Positions 8,332 through 17,316 of a stretch of DNA of 64,000 nucleotides are shown piece after piece (within the stretch, counting starts at the first letter, position 1; each line of letters starts with the position of its first letter). The position numbers and the translations under genes were made by a program. This DNA comes from Acidobacteriota bacterium (lineage in GTDB: Bacteria; Acidobacteriota; Blastocatellia; Pyrinomonadales; Pyrinomonadaceae): positions 103,770 through 167,769 of the forward strand of contig JAFAZX010000005.1 of assembly GCA_019239425.1 (NCBI GenBank), in the 5' to 3' direction. The notes under the pieces are model-generated. The model was not told the origin of the DNA, searched no databases, and saw only the letters and a program-made list of their open reading frames with translations.

Positions 8332-9207
8332 ATGCACGAAGACCTTTCAAAGTACCACTCGCCGATTACCGAACTCTTCCCCGCGCCCGTCGCGTCCGCG
8401 GAGTGGGAGCGGTTCAGGTTGACGGACGAACAGGTCGCCTTCTACGAGGAGCACGGATACCTTTCCGGCGTGAGGGTGTTCGACGACGCGCAGGTCGGGC
8501 GGCTGCGCGCGGAGCTGTCGGGGCTGATGAACCCCGAGCACCCCGCGCGCGGACTCTGGTACGAGTTCCACTCGAACGAGTCTGCCGACCCGGCGCGCGT
8601 CCTCTTCCACGCGCTCGGGGCGTGGCGGATCGCGGAGGGCTTTCACGACCTCCTGTGGAACCCGCGCTTCACCGTCCCCGCGGCGCAGCTCCTCGGCGGC
8701 GCGGTGCGCTTCTGGCACGACCAGTTATTCTGCAAGCCCGCGCGCCACGGCGGGGTCGTCGCCTGGCACCAGGACTACTCCTACTGGACGCGCACGACGC
8801 CGCTCGCGCACCTCACCTGCTGGGCGGGGCTCGATGACTCGACGCGCGAGAACGGCTGCGTCCAATACGTCCCGGGCAGCCACCGCTGGCCCGACCTGCC
8901 GCGGACGGGACTTGCGGGCGACATGGACGCGATACGGTCTGTGCTGACGGACGGGCAGCGGAGCCTCTTCAAACCTGTGGCGATTGAATTGAAGGCGGGC
9001 GAGGCTTCCTTCCACCACCCGCGCATGATTCACGGCTCCTACGCCAACTCGACCGACAGCCCGCGCCGCGCGACGGTCGTCAACGTCTTCCGCGACGGCG
9101 TCCGCTCCAACTCCGATGCGCCCCCGCTCGCAGGCGTCCCCGCCATCCCGAAGGGCGAGCCGATGGGCGGCCGCTTCTTCCCACTGCTCTCGGGAGGTCT
9201 AAAGTAA
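8332..9207 (+). CDS. Phytanoyl-CoA dioxygenase (PhyH) family protein
   Basis: A 291-residue Fe(II)/2-oxoglutarate oxygenase of the double-stranded beta-helix type. The metal ligands are H146 and D148 in WHQDYSYW and H234 in MIHGSYAN. The segment [14 protein letters not shown] is typical of PhyH proteins, and a downstream Arg (PRRATVVN) would bind 2-oxoglutarate. Bacterial members hydroxylate small molecules such as ectoine, mitomycin precursors or phosphonates; the substrate here is unknown. It is transcribed divergently from the small hypothetical gene with a short shared promoter region. The Shine-Dalgarno is weak. Confidence 0.88.
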   Translation: MHEDLSKYHSPITELFPAPVASAEWERFRLTDEQVAFYEEHGYLSGVRVFDDAQVGRLRAELSGLMNPEHPARGLWYEFHSNESADPARVLFHALGAWRIAEGFHDLLWNPRFTVPAAQLLGGAVRFWHDQLFCKPARHGGVVAWHQDYSYWTRTTPLAHLTCWAGLDDSTRENGCVQYVPGSHRWPDLPRTGLAGDMDAIRSVLTDGQRSLFKPVAIELKAGEASFHHPRMIHGSYANSTDSPRRATVVNVFRDGVRSNSDAPPLAGVPAIPKGEPMGGRFFPLLSGGLK

Positions 9208-9252
9208 AAGGCCAATCGTGAGCAGCCCCGCGCCCTCGAAATGACGAAACAG

Positions 9253-9341
9253 GTCAGAACCGCCCGCGGTAGCGGGTGGCCCTTTGCTAAACAGATGCGC
9301 CGAATCACAAAGGCCCACCCGCTACCGCGGGCGGTTCTGAC
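9253..9341. repeat. GC-rich inverted repeat after the PhyH gene
   Basis: The arms 9253-9286 and 9308-9341 are 34 bp long with one mismatch. They contain the alternating run CCGCCCGCGGTAGCGGGTGG and end in GTCAGAAC/GTTCTGAC. The loop is 21 bp. The length and near-identity of the arms suggest a MITE-like or REP-like element rather than a simple terminator. Confidence 0.85.
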
Positions 9342-9414
9342 TGCTACAGCCTCGTATCCTCGCTCGGAGGCAGAAGTTTGAACCTCCGAAGCCCGTTTTT
9401 CCCCCTCAAAGGCT

Positions 9415-9477
9415 CAACGTTCGAGAAAAAAGCCTCGTCGTTCGGGCAAAAAGGCCCAACGTTCGAGTAAAAAGGCC
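9415..9477 (+). repeat. Three 21-bp tandem repeats upstream of the subtilase cluster
   Basis: Units start at 9415, 9436 and 9457. The consensus is an (A/G)(A/T)CGTTCG(A/G)G core, then an A-tract of five or six and a GCC end. Exact two-turn spacing suggests stacked protein-binding sites. The rest of the 534-bp gap (9208-9741) holds the palindrome at 9253-9341, two CTCAAGCGGC direct repeats near 9540-9570, and AT-rich DNA; I see no gene. Confidence 0.65.
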
Positions 9478-9741
9478 CAACCTTCCGCCTCCGCCTGCCC
9501 GACTTTGTTTCCGTCTTGAATCAACTTAAGCCCGCGCCCTCAAGCGGCTCAAGTTTTCCTCAAGCGGCCTTAAGTTGTTGAAAATTAAGCCGCCTGAAAA
9601 TTCCTTCCCCGAGCCGAAAAATTTTCTCCGCGCTCAAGTTTCGCTCAATCGGTCTTGACTATCTTCTCCATGCTGACGACGACAAGGTCGAGTCAGCCGA
9701 ACCGATTCCCAAACTTCGAGACCCGACTCCAAGGAGAAAAT

Positions 9742-12279
9742 TTGAAAGCGATGCACAGAAAAATCTCTGCCGCGTTCTCAGTCCTCGCCCTGCTCGTCAT
9801 CGTCGCCGCCGCCAACGTCTCGGCCGCCACGCTCGGGCCGTCGCTCAAGGCGAAGCTCAACGGCCTCGCCTCCGACGCGAAGGTCGGCACCGTCATCGTC
9901 AGCTTCAACACGACGAAGGGCCTCCAGCCCGTCAACCTCGACGCGCTGCGCGGCGTCGGCATCTTGAAGGGCATCACGCTCAACCGGCTCGGCATGGTCG
10001 CCTGCGTCGCCACGGCCGGGCAGGTGCGCGCCCTGGCCTCGAATCCTTCGGTGCGCTCCGTCTGGTTCAACGACCAGCTCCACTACTTCGACAAGGAGGC
10101 GCGGACGCTGACGGGCGTCGAGCGCCTGCGCACCGACCGCGGCTTCACGACGCAGAACGGCGGCCTGCCCGTCTCGGGCAAGGGCGACTTCTCGGTCGTC
10201 ATCAACGACTCCGGCATCGACGCCACGCACCCCGACCTCCAGTTGGGCAAGAACGTCGTCCAGAACGTCTTCATCGCCACCGGCACCGACACGCTCTCCG
10301 GCTTCACGACGCTCCAGGCTTTGGAGAACCAGCCGAACACCGACCTCAACGTCGGCCACGGCACGCACTGCGCGGGCATCGTCGGCGGGACGGGGCAGCA
10401 GTCGGGCGGGCTCTACGCGGGCGTCGCGCCGGGCGCGAAGATCATCGGCACGGGCTCGGGCGCGGTGCTCTTCGTCCTGAACGCGCTGGGCGGCTTCGAG
10501 TGGTCTCTGTCGAACCAGGCGCTCTACGGCATCCGCGTCATCTCGAACTCGTACGGCGGCACGGGCGCCTTCGACCCCAACGACCCCGTCACCATCGCCT
10601 CGAAGGTCGCGCACGACAACAACATCATCGTCGTCTTCGCCGCCGGCAACTCCGGCCCCGGCCGCGACACGCACAACCCTTACGGCAAGGCGCCGTGGGT
10701 CATCTCGGTCGCGGCGGGCACGAAGGAGGGCGGGCTCGCCAGCTTCTCCTCGCGCGGCATCCCGAAGGAGGAGCGGCTCGCCGACAACGACCCCCTCAAC
10801 GACTACGACGCGCCGACCATCACCGCGCCCGGCACGGGCCGCGAGTTCGCGTCGAACGCCTCGAAGTTCTCCGCCGCCTACGTCTCGACCCGCTCGAAGT
10901 CGAACGTCTTCGCCAACGGCCTGACGGACGACGCGGAGCTTTCGCCGAGCTACCTGCCCTACTACACGCAGATTTCCGGCACCTCGATGGCGACGCCGTA
11001 CATCGCGGGCGTGGTCGCGCTGATGCTCGACGCCGACCCGACGCTCACGCCCGACGAGATCAAGCAGATTCTGATTGACACCGCGTCGCGCATGCCCGGC
11101 CGTGAGGAATGGGAGGTCGGCGCCGGCTACGTCAACGCCTACGCCGCCGTGGACAAGGTCTTCAACCCCTCGAAGAGGTACGGCGCGAACAACAACTTCT
11201 CTTACAACTTCAACGCGAAGTACACGGTCGGCGGCCCCGCGCCCGAGCAGGTGCACATCGACTACAGCCCGGCGGCGCTGCCCGGCGCGGACTCGACGAA
11301 CGCGCACAGCTTCAACGTCGAACCCGGCATGAGCGTGCTCGACGTGTTCGCCACCTTCGACACGGCGCTGGAGGACGGCGAGGGCAACACCATCGGCCTG
11401 CTCGTGTTTGACCCGAACGGCACGTCCTACTCCTCCGGCATCGCGCTGCCCGTCCTCGACGCGCCGAGCCGCGAGGTCGTCGTCAAGAACCCGGTTGCGG
11501 GCCAGTGGCACGTCGAAGTCCGCGGCGTGCGCGGCCTCGCGGCGGCCCCGCAGGTCTCCCTGCCCACCTCGGGCGCGGCGGCTCCCGGCCCCGTTGACAT
11601 CAAGATCACGCAGCAGCAGTTCACGCTCGCGCCCATCGGCGACATCCAGGGCCACCCCGCGCAGGCGCAGATCGAGACCGTGCTGAAGAACCGCCAGATG
11701 GACACCTTCGCCGACGGCACGTTCCGCCCCGACGCGCCCGTGACGCGCGACGACTTCGCGCGGCTCCTCTACCTGAACACGCCGCTCCGGCAATCGCCCT
11801 CGGCGACGCAGAAGTACGGGGACGTGACGCCCGACCTCGCGCCCATCGCCGAGGCGGTGACGGCCAACGGCTCGACGCTGCGCGACTGGGACTTCGGGCC
11901 GGCCGGCATGGTCGCGGCCAGCGGCTCGGCCTTCAACCCGACGGCGAACGTCACGCGCCTTGAGACGGCGGTCGCGCTCGTCCGCGCCCTCGGCTTCGAC
12001 GCCGAGGCGAAGGCGAAGGCCGGCTCGGTCGTCACGGCGAACTACAACGGGCAGGCGATTGCGCTCGCCGACAACGCGGAGATTCCCTCGGCGCTGCGCG
12101 GCTACGTGCAGCTCGCCCTGGACAAGGGGCTGCTGCAAGCCTTCTACAGCCTTGAACAGGGGCCGTTCGACTTCCAGCCGACCATGAAGGCCCGCGTCAA
12201 GGCCAACGACGCGACCACGCGCGCCTTCACGGCCTACGCGCTCGACAACTTCCGCCAGCACTTTGTGGCGGGCAACTGA
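9742..12279 (+). CDS. Secreted S8 subtilase with C-terminal SLH region (subtilase 1)
   Basis: 845 residues from TTG 9742, chosen because AAGGAG is five bases upstream; ATG 9751 is the alternative. It has a signal peptide (about 1-28, ending NVSAA), a propeptide-like region (about 40-125), and then the S8 catalytic domain: Asp156 in NDSGID, His206 in GHGTHCAG, the oxyanion Asn in AAGNSGPG, and Ser415 in SGTSMATP. A beta-rich region follows, and the last 200 residues contain SLH-type motifs (FADGTFRPDAPVTRDDFARL and a later FNPTANVTRLETAVAL). SLH modules bind secondary cell-wall polymers or the outer surface, so the protease is probably displayed. It is the first of four consecutive subtilase genes. 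Confidence 0.9.
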   Translation: MKAMHRKISAAFSVLALLVIVAAANVSAATLGPSLKAKLNGLASDAKVGTVIVSFNTTKGLQPVNLDALRGVGILKGITLNRLGMVACVATAGQVRALASNPSVRSVWFNDQLHYFDKEARTLTGVERLRTDRGFTTQNGGLPVSGKGDFSVVINDSGIDATHPDLQLGKNVVQNVFIATGTDTLSGFTTLQALENQPNTDLNVGHGTHCAGIVGGTGQQSGGLYAGVAPGAKIIGTGSGAVLFVLNALGGFEWSLSNQALYGIRVISNSYGGTGAFDPNDPVTIASKVAHDNNIIVVFAAGNSGPGRDTHNPYGKAPWVISVAAGTKEGGLASFSSRGIPKEERLADNDPLNDYDAPTITAPGTGREFASNASKFSAAYVSTRSKSNVFANGLTDDAELSPSYLPYYTQISGTSMATPYIAGVVALMLDADPTLTPDEIKQILIDTASRMPGREEWEVGAGYVNAYAAVDKVFNPSKRYGANNNFSYNFNAKYTVGGPAPEQVHIDYSPAALPGADSTNAHSFNVEPGMSVLDVFATFDTALEDGEGNTIGLLVFDPNGTSYSSGIALPVLDAPSREVVVKNPVAGQWHVEVRGVRGLAAAPQVSLPTSGAAAPGPVDIKITQQQFTLAPIGDIQGHPAQAQIETVLKNRQMDTFADGTFRPDAPVTRDDFARLLYLNTPLRQSPSATQKYGDVTPDLAPIAEAVTANGSTLRDWDFGPAGMVAASGSAFNPTANVTRLETAVALVRALGFDAEAKAKAGSVVTANYNGQAIALADNAEIPSALRGYVQLALDKGLLQAFYSLEQGPFDFQPTMKARVKANDATTRAFTAYALDNFRQHFVAGN

Positions 12280-12290
12280 CCTGACGCATC

Positions 12291-12383
12291 TCGCCGCGCC
12301 GACCGAAGTCGGGACGGGAGGCGCGGCGAGTGGAGCGGCCCGGGGGTCGCCCGCTTGGCAGAGACGGGCGACCCCCGGGCCGC
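12291..12383. repeat. Two nested GC-rich hairpins between subtilases 1 and 2
   Basis: Hairpin one pairs 12291-12300 with 12320-12329 (TCGCCGCGCC / GGCGCGGCGA). Hairpin two pairs 12335-12353 with 12365-12383, a perfect 19-bp stem containing CCCGGGGG. There is no T-tract. They probably attenuate or stabilise the mRNA between adjacent genes. Confidence 0.75.
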
Positions 12384-12429
12384 AACCCGACGAAGTTCTT
12401 CTGACCTGATTTCATAAGAGGAAAAGACC

Positions 12430-14484
12430 ATGACGACGACGTTGAGAGCTTCATTACTGTTGGCGTTAGTGCTCGCCCTCGGCTTCGCGACTCTGCCCGA
12501 CCGGACGGGCGCGGGCGGGGCGTCGGCGGCGGCGAACGTCAAGATTGACTCGCAGCTCACGCGCTTCTTCGCCACGCACGCGGCCGGCGCGACCGTGCCC
12601 GTCATCATCACCTACAGGCAGAAGCCCGGCGCGTCCGAGTTCTCGCGCCTCCAGCTCGCCGGCATCAACAAGGGCTTCGCCACGCGCGAGTTGCCGATGG
12701 TCATCGCCGACATGAGCGCCGTCCAACTCGCGGCCGTCAGCCGCCAGCCAGGCGTCGCCTCGGTCTACGCGAACCACTTGATGAAGACCTTCACCAACGT
12801 CAGCCGCCCGTTCATCGGCGTCCCGCAGATGCAGGCCGACACGCAGGTCACGAAGAACAACAAGAGCAACCCGGGCCTGCCCATCACGGGCAAGGGCGTC
12901 GGCATCGGCTACATCGACACCGGCATCGACGGGACGCACAAGGATTTGACCTACGGCAAGAAGACCGTCCAGAACGTCATCCAGCCGCTCTCCGAGACGA
13001 CCGTGGGCGACGGCGGGCTCGCCGTCGGCGTCGGCGTCTCCATCGCCGACCTCGTCGCGGGCACCGGCTTCCTCCCGCCGGTCTACGTCGAGAACCAGCA
13101 GATGTCGGACATCGAGTCCGGCCACGGCACCTTCGGCGCGGCCGTCGCCGCCGGCACCGGCGAGCAGTCGGGCGGCTTCTACGGCGGCGTCGCGAAGGGC
13201 GCGCACCTCGTCGGCGTCAACTCCGGCAACGAGCTGGGTCTGCCCGGCGTCGCCATCATCGGCGCCTACGACTACCTGCTCGCCAACCAGTACACCTACA
13301 ACATCAGGGTCATCAACAATTCGTGGGGCGACACCTTGAGCGCCGACGGGCTCGACCCGAACAACCCCATCAACGTCGCGACGCGCGCCGCGCACGACCG
13401 CAACATCACGGTCGTCTTCGCCGCCGGCAACTCAGGCGACACGCCGACTTCAATCAACCCTTATTCGACGATGCCCTGGACAATCTCGGTCGCCGCGGGC
13501 GAGAAGCAGGGGCTCGGGAGCCCCGCCTCCTTCAGCTCGCGCGGCGTGGACAACGGCACCGGCTCGGACGTGGCCGGCATGCCCGCCGACCCGACGCTCG
13601 CGCCCAACCTGCGCCCCGACATCACCGCGGCCGGCGTGGACATCAAGAGCGCGCGGCTGCGCGGCGCGGGCCTGACGAACACTCTGGGGACGGTGCCGGT
13701 CGTCGGGAACGATTTGACGACCATCCCGCCGGCTTATCTTCCGTACTACACGACCTCGCAGGGGACTTCCTTCTCGTGCCCGCACATCACGGGCGTGGTC
13801 GCTTTGATGATCGAGGCGAACCCGCTGCTCACGCCGGACGACGTGGTGACGATCCTGCGCCAGACGGCGAACCCGATGCCCTTCGAGGAGCGCGTTGTCG
13901 GCGCGGGCTACGTGGACGCACACAACGCCGTGCGCGCGGCGATGGGCCTGACCGCCGTCGCGCACCCCTTCAACCTGATACCCGGCGGCGGCGCGCCCGA
14001 GATTCAAGACCCTTCGGACGACGAGTTCGGCACGGCCGCGCAGGACATACGCTCGGTGGATTTCGCCTACGACGCGCAGCATAACCAGATCGTCTACACG
14101 CTGACGCTCGGGGACGCCTCGGCGCGGACGCAGAACAACGCCTGGACGATCAGCTCGGTCTTCAACGGCGTGACGGTCTACGTCGCGGCGCAGGTCTCGG
14201 AGACGGGCGACCTCGCCTACGAGTACGGGCATTACGAGCAGCTGCCGAACGGGACGAACAACCAGGTCGGCGACGGCGCGCCCGACTCGGCGGAGGTCTC
14301 CGGCAACCAGATCGTCTTCCGCGTCGCGGTGGACAAGGTCAACGCCATCGCGGGCGGGAACGTCGTCGGCACGACCTCGACGGGGACTTCCGCCAACGCG
14401 CAGATACTGATCGGCACGTCGGCCACGGGCGGGCTGCTCTTAAGCTCCGACACGGCCACGGGCTCCGACTTCGTCGTGCAATAG
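12430..14484 (+). CDS. Secreted S8 subtilase without SLH anchor (subtilase 2)
   Basis: 684 residues. ATG 12430 has AGAGGAAAAG before it and is followed directly by a signal peptide (LRASLLLALVLALGFA). It has a propeptide-like N-terminal region, then the catalytic triad Asp163 (IDTGIDGTH), His232 (SGHGTFGAAVA) and Ser447 (GTSFSCPHITG), with the oxyanion Asn in AAGNSGD. The usual HGTH is HGTF here, but the catalytic His is kept. The final 160 residues form a beta-rich domain that starts after DSPSDDEF-type acidic sequence. There is no SLH, so unlike subtilases 1 and 3 this enzyme would be released or held another way. Confidence 0.9.
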   Translation: MTTTLRASLLLALVLALGFATLPDRTGAGGASAAANVKIDSQLTRFFATHAAGATVPVIITYRQKPGASEFSRLQLAGINKGFATRELPMVIADMSAVQLAAVSRQPGVASVYANHLMKTFTNVSRPFIGVPQMQADTQVTKNNKSNPGLPITGKGVGIGYIDTGIDGTHKDLTYGKKTVQNVIQPLSETTVGDGGLAVGVGVSIADLVAGTGFLPPVYVENQQMSDIESGHGTFGAAVAAGTGEQSGGFYGGVAKGAHLVGVNSGNELGLPGVAIIGAYDYLLANQYTYNIRVINNSWGDTLSADGLDPNNPINVATRAAHDRNITVVFAAGNSGDTPTSINPYSTMPWTISVAAGEKQGLGSPASFSSRGVDNGTGSDVAGMPADPTLAPNLRPDITAAGVDIKSARLRGAGLTNTLGTVPVVGNDLTTIPPAYLPYYTTSQGTSFSCPHITGVVALMIEANPLLTPDDVVTILRQTANPMPFEERVVGAGYVDAHNAVRAAMGLTAVAHPFNLIPGGGAPEIQDPSDDEFGTAAQDIRSVDFAYDAQHNQIVYTLTLGDASARTQNNAWTISSVFNGVTVYVAAQVSETGDLAYEYGHYEQLPNGTNNQVGDGAPDSAEVSGNQIVFRVAVDKVNAIAGGNVVGTTSTGTSANAQILIGTSATGGLLLSSDTATGSDFVVQ

Positions 14485-14487
14485 ACG

Positions 14488-14594
14488 CGGCTTGCCGCGG
14501 GGCGCCGGCGCGGAGGGCAAGCCGTGCCGTGTCAGCCTCGCGGTTCGGCGCAGTTCGGGTGAGGCCCTTTCGGGGGAACGGGGCCTCGCCCGAG
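14488..14594. repeat. Two GC-rich hairpins after subtilase 2
   Basis: CGGCTTGCC (14488-14496) pairs with GGCAAGCCG (14516-14524). CGGGTGAGGCCC (14556-14567) pairs with 14581-14592 through one wobble. They lie four bases past the stop codon and precede the tandem-word repeat at 14623. Confidence 0.65.
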
Positions 14595-14622
14595 CCGCCA
14601 ACGGTAAAGAATTGAAAAGCAG

Positions 14623-14712
14623 GACGGGAGACTGAGTGACGGGGAGACGGGGAGAAAGAAGCAATCGTAATCATACGTCTCCCCGTCTCCCCCTTCACCT
14701 TGTCTCCCCGTC
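14623..14712. repeat. Tandem-word inverted repeat, GGGGAGAC class
   Basis: The left arm 14623-14655 and the right arm 14678-14712 are imperfect reverse complements built from GACGGGGAGACGGGGAGA-type runs. The right arm ends four bases before the Shine-Dalgarno region of subtilase 3, so folding of the leader could influence its translation. Confidence 0.75.
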
Positions 14713-14731
14713 GCGAAAGGGAGATGTGGGT

Positions 14732-17200
14732 ATGAAGCGGCGGAAGTTTCTCAACGTCATCATCGCGGTCGCGCTCGGCGTCCTGTTCACGTTGAGCGCG
14801 CAGGCGGCGCCGAAGCTCGACCCGCAGTTGAAGTCGAAGCTTTTGACCGCGAAGCCGACCGACCTCTTCGGCGTCATCCTGACTTTCAAGGGCGAGCGCG
14901 TCGGCGAGGCGCAGGTGGCGCAGGTGCTCGGGCTCGGCATCCGCGGCGGCTACCGCATGAACCGCCTGCCGGTCGTCGCCGTCAACGCGACGCCCGCGCA
15001 GATTCGGCAGATGGCCGGTTGGGACTCGCTGCGCTCCGTATACCTCAACGCGCCCGTGCAGCTCTACGACCACCAGAGCAACCCGCTCATCGGCACCGAC
15101 CGCCTGCGCAACGACATCGACATCACGCGCGCCAACGGCGGCCTCCCCGTCTCCGGGCGCGGCATCACCATCGCCATCAACGACTCGGGCGTGGACGGGA
15201 CGCACCAGGACTTGACCTACAACGTCACGAACCCGGCCGCCGGCAAGACCATCCAGAACGTCATCATGAACATGAACGACAAGGACGGCCTTGTCGTGAG
15301 GAGCAACACGCTCGGCAACGTCTTCGAGGGCATCATCCCGCCCTCCTACCTTGAGAACCAGCCGAACTCCGACACGAACGGCGGGCACGGGACGCACGTC
15401 GCCTCCATCGCGGCCGGCACGGGGCTGGCCTCGGGCGGGCTCTACGCGGGCGTCGCGCCCGGCGCCTCCATCCTCGGCATCGGCTCGGGCGGCGGCCTCT
15501 TCGTGCTCGGCCAGGTCGCGGCCTTCGACTACATTCTGACGAACCAGACGACCTACAACATCCGCGTCGTCAACAACTCGTGGGGGAACTCGGCCGCCGA
15601 CTACGACCCCGACCATCCCGTGAACGTCGCGTCGAAGGCGCTGCACGACAACAACATCGTCGTCGTCTTTGCCAACGGCAACGACGGCCCGGCGCCGAAC
15701 ACGCAAAACCGCTGGACGCCCTGGCCGTGGGTCATCACCGCGGGCGCTTCGACCAAGGACGGCCGCCTCGCCGGCTTCTCCTCGCGCGGCGTCTTCATGG
15801 ACGAGAACGTCCACCCGACGATTCTGACGCCGGGCACGGGCGGCGGCGCGGGCAACACGGCCGCCATCATCGCCGCGCGCTCGAAGACCAACATCGCCGA
15901 GAACGGCCTGACGGACGACACGGAAATCCCTGCCAACTACCTGCCGAACTACACGCAGATTTCCGGCACGTCGATGGCCGCGCCGCACCTCTCGGGCGTC
16001 GTCGCCGACATCCTCGAAGCGAACAAAAATCTCACGCCCGACGAGGTGCGCGACGTGCTCGTGCGCACGGCCACGCCGCTCGCCACCTACGACGAGTTCG
16101 AGGCGGGCGCGGGATTGGCGAACGTCCACGCGGCCGTTGACCTCGCGCTGAACCCTTCGAAGCCCTACGGCAACTTCGGCTTCACGGGCAAGGGGCTCGC
16201 GCTCGCGCGCCAGGACGCGCCGCTCCAGCAGGGCAGCGTCGCGCCGAACTCCACGAACACTTTCACGATCAACGTCCCGGCCAACGCGCGCTTCACCTTC
16301 GTCGAGCTGGACTGGGGCGCCGCGGCCGGCGAGGACGAGGTCGTCGTCGATAACACGCGCATCGTCCTCAACGACCTGAGCCTGACGGTGAAGAAGGACG
16401 GGCAGACGGTTGCGAGTTCGGACGCCATCAACCTCGGCGGCCTCTTCGGCGCGCGCGAGGGCGTGAAGCTCGAATTCCCCGAGCCCGGCGAATACACCGT
16501 CGAAGTCTCCGCGGGCCTCGTCGGCTTCGGCCAAGCCACCGACCAGCCCTACAACGTTTTGACGCGCCACTACCTCTACAACCCTTCGGAGGCCGCCGAC
16601 GTTTCCACGCTCGATTCCGCGACGCGGCTGGGCGCGCTGCGACTCGTCTACGACCGCGTGATGGCGGCCGACGGCGGGCTCTTCCGCCCCGACGACGTGC
16701 TTACCAGAAGTGAGCTTGCGCGCGCGCTGATGTTGGGGGCGCGTGTGCCGCAGTACATCCCGAACAGGCCGAGCTTCACAGACGTGGCGGCGGGGACGCC
16801 CGAGGCGCTCTTCGCCGAGTCGCTCCGCAGGGAGGGCGTGTTGGGCGTGTCGGGGACGACCTTCGGCGGGCCGGCGCAGGTCAACCGGCTTGAGGAGGCG
16901 ACCGCGCTGGTGCGCGCGCTCCGGCTCGACAAGGAGGCGAAGGCGCTCGCGGGCACGACCGTGACGACGGGCGGCAAGCCGCTCAGCGACAACGCAGACA
17001 TCCCTTCGGCGCTGCGCGGCTACGTGCAGCTCGCGTTAGACCGCGGCCTGCTGCAAGCCTACCCGGCCGAGATTAGACAGGTCGGCCCGGGTCAGTTCGT
17101 CGCCGTCCCCGGCCCGCGCTTCGAGCCCGCGCGCGCCGTCAAGCGCGTCGAGTTCGTCCCCGCGATGGTCAGGCTCATCGTCACGATGTTCGGCGAGTAG
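14732..17200 (+). CDS. Secreted S8 subtilase with C-terminal SLH region (subtilase 3)
   Basis: 822 residues from ATG 14732 (AAGGGAG nine bases upstream). The frame is open further upstream, but that part translates the inverted repeat and is excluded. Signal peptide about 1-25 (ending LSAQAA). Triad: Asp151 (NDSGVDGTH), His219 (GGHGTHVAS), Ser414 (SGTSMAAPH). An SLH-like C-terminus has FRPDDVLTRSELARAL and a second module FGGPAQVNRLEEATALVRAL. It closely parallels subtilase 1 over the whole length, including the shared SALRGYVQLALD-GLLQA segment near the end, so the two are tandem paralogues. The TAG stop lies at the first base of the next inverted repeat. Confidence 0.9.
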   Translation: MKRRKFLNVIIAVALGVLFTLSAQAAPKLDPQLKSKLLTAKPTDLFGVILTFKGERVGEAQVAQVLGLGIRGGYRMNRLPVVAVNATPAQIRQMAGWDSLRSVYLNAPVQLYDHQSNPLIGTDRLRNDIDITRANGGLPVSGRGITIAINDSGVDGTHQDLTYNVTNPAAGKTIQNVIMNMNDKDGLVVRSNTLGNVFEGIIPPSYLENQPNSDTNGGHGTHVASIAAGTGLASGGLYAGVAPGASILGIGSGGGLFVLGQVAAFDYILTNQTTYNIRVVNNSWGNSAADYDPDHPVNVASKALHDNNIVVVFANGNDGPAPNTQNRWTPWPWVITAGASTKDGRLAGFSSRGVFMDENVHPTILTPGTGGGAGNTAAIIAARSKTNIAENGLTDDTEIPANYLPNYTQISGTSMAAPHLSGVVADILEANKNLTPDEVRDVLVRTATPLATYDEFEAGAGLANVHAAVDLALNPSKPYGNFGFTGKGLALARQDAPLQQGSVAPNSTNTFTINVPANARFTFVELDWGAAAGEDEVVVDNTRIVLNDLSLTVKKDGQTVASSDAINLGGLFGAREGVKLEFPEPGEYTVEVSAGLVGFGQATDQPYNVLTRHYLYNPSEAADVSTLDSATRLGALRLVYDRVMAADGGLFRPDDVLTRSELARALMLGARVPQYIPNRPSFTDVAAGTPEALFAESLRREGVLGVSGTTFGGPAQVNRLEEATALVRALRLDKEAKALAGTTVTTGGKPLSDNADIPSALRGYVQLALDRGLLQAYPAEIRQVGPGQFVAVPGPRFEPARAVKRVEFVPAMVRLIVTMFGE

Positions 17201-17291
17201 GCGGAAGCCCGACCGTGAGGGAGGGCGTCTCAACTTACGCATCACGCTACGGCGGAAGCTACACGCCCTCCCTCACGGTCGGGCTTCCGCC
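17200..17291. repeat. GGCGGAAGCCC-family inverted repeat, copy 1
   Basis: The arms 17200-17228 and 17263-17291 are perfect 29-bp reverse complements reading GGCGGAAGCCCGACCGTGAG then GGAGGGCGT. The last base of the upstream TAG stop is the first base of the left arm. A diverged copy is at 34839-34967. Confidence 0.85.
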
Positions 17292-17316
17292 AGAGTAATG
17301 AGGAGAATCAAGACTC

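Noticed and set aside
9655..9741. Longer N-terminus of subtilase 1
   Set aside because: The added residues have no signal-peptide character and precede the ribosome-binding site.
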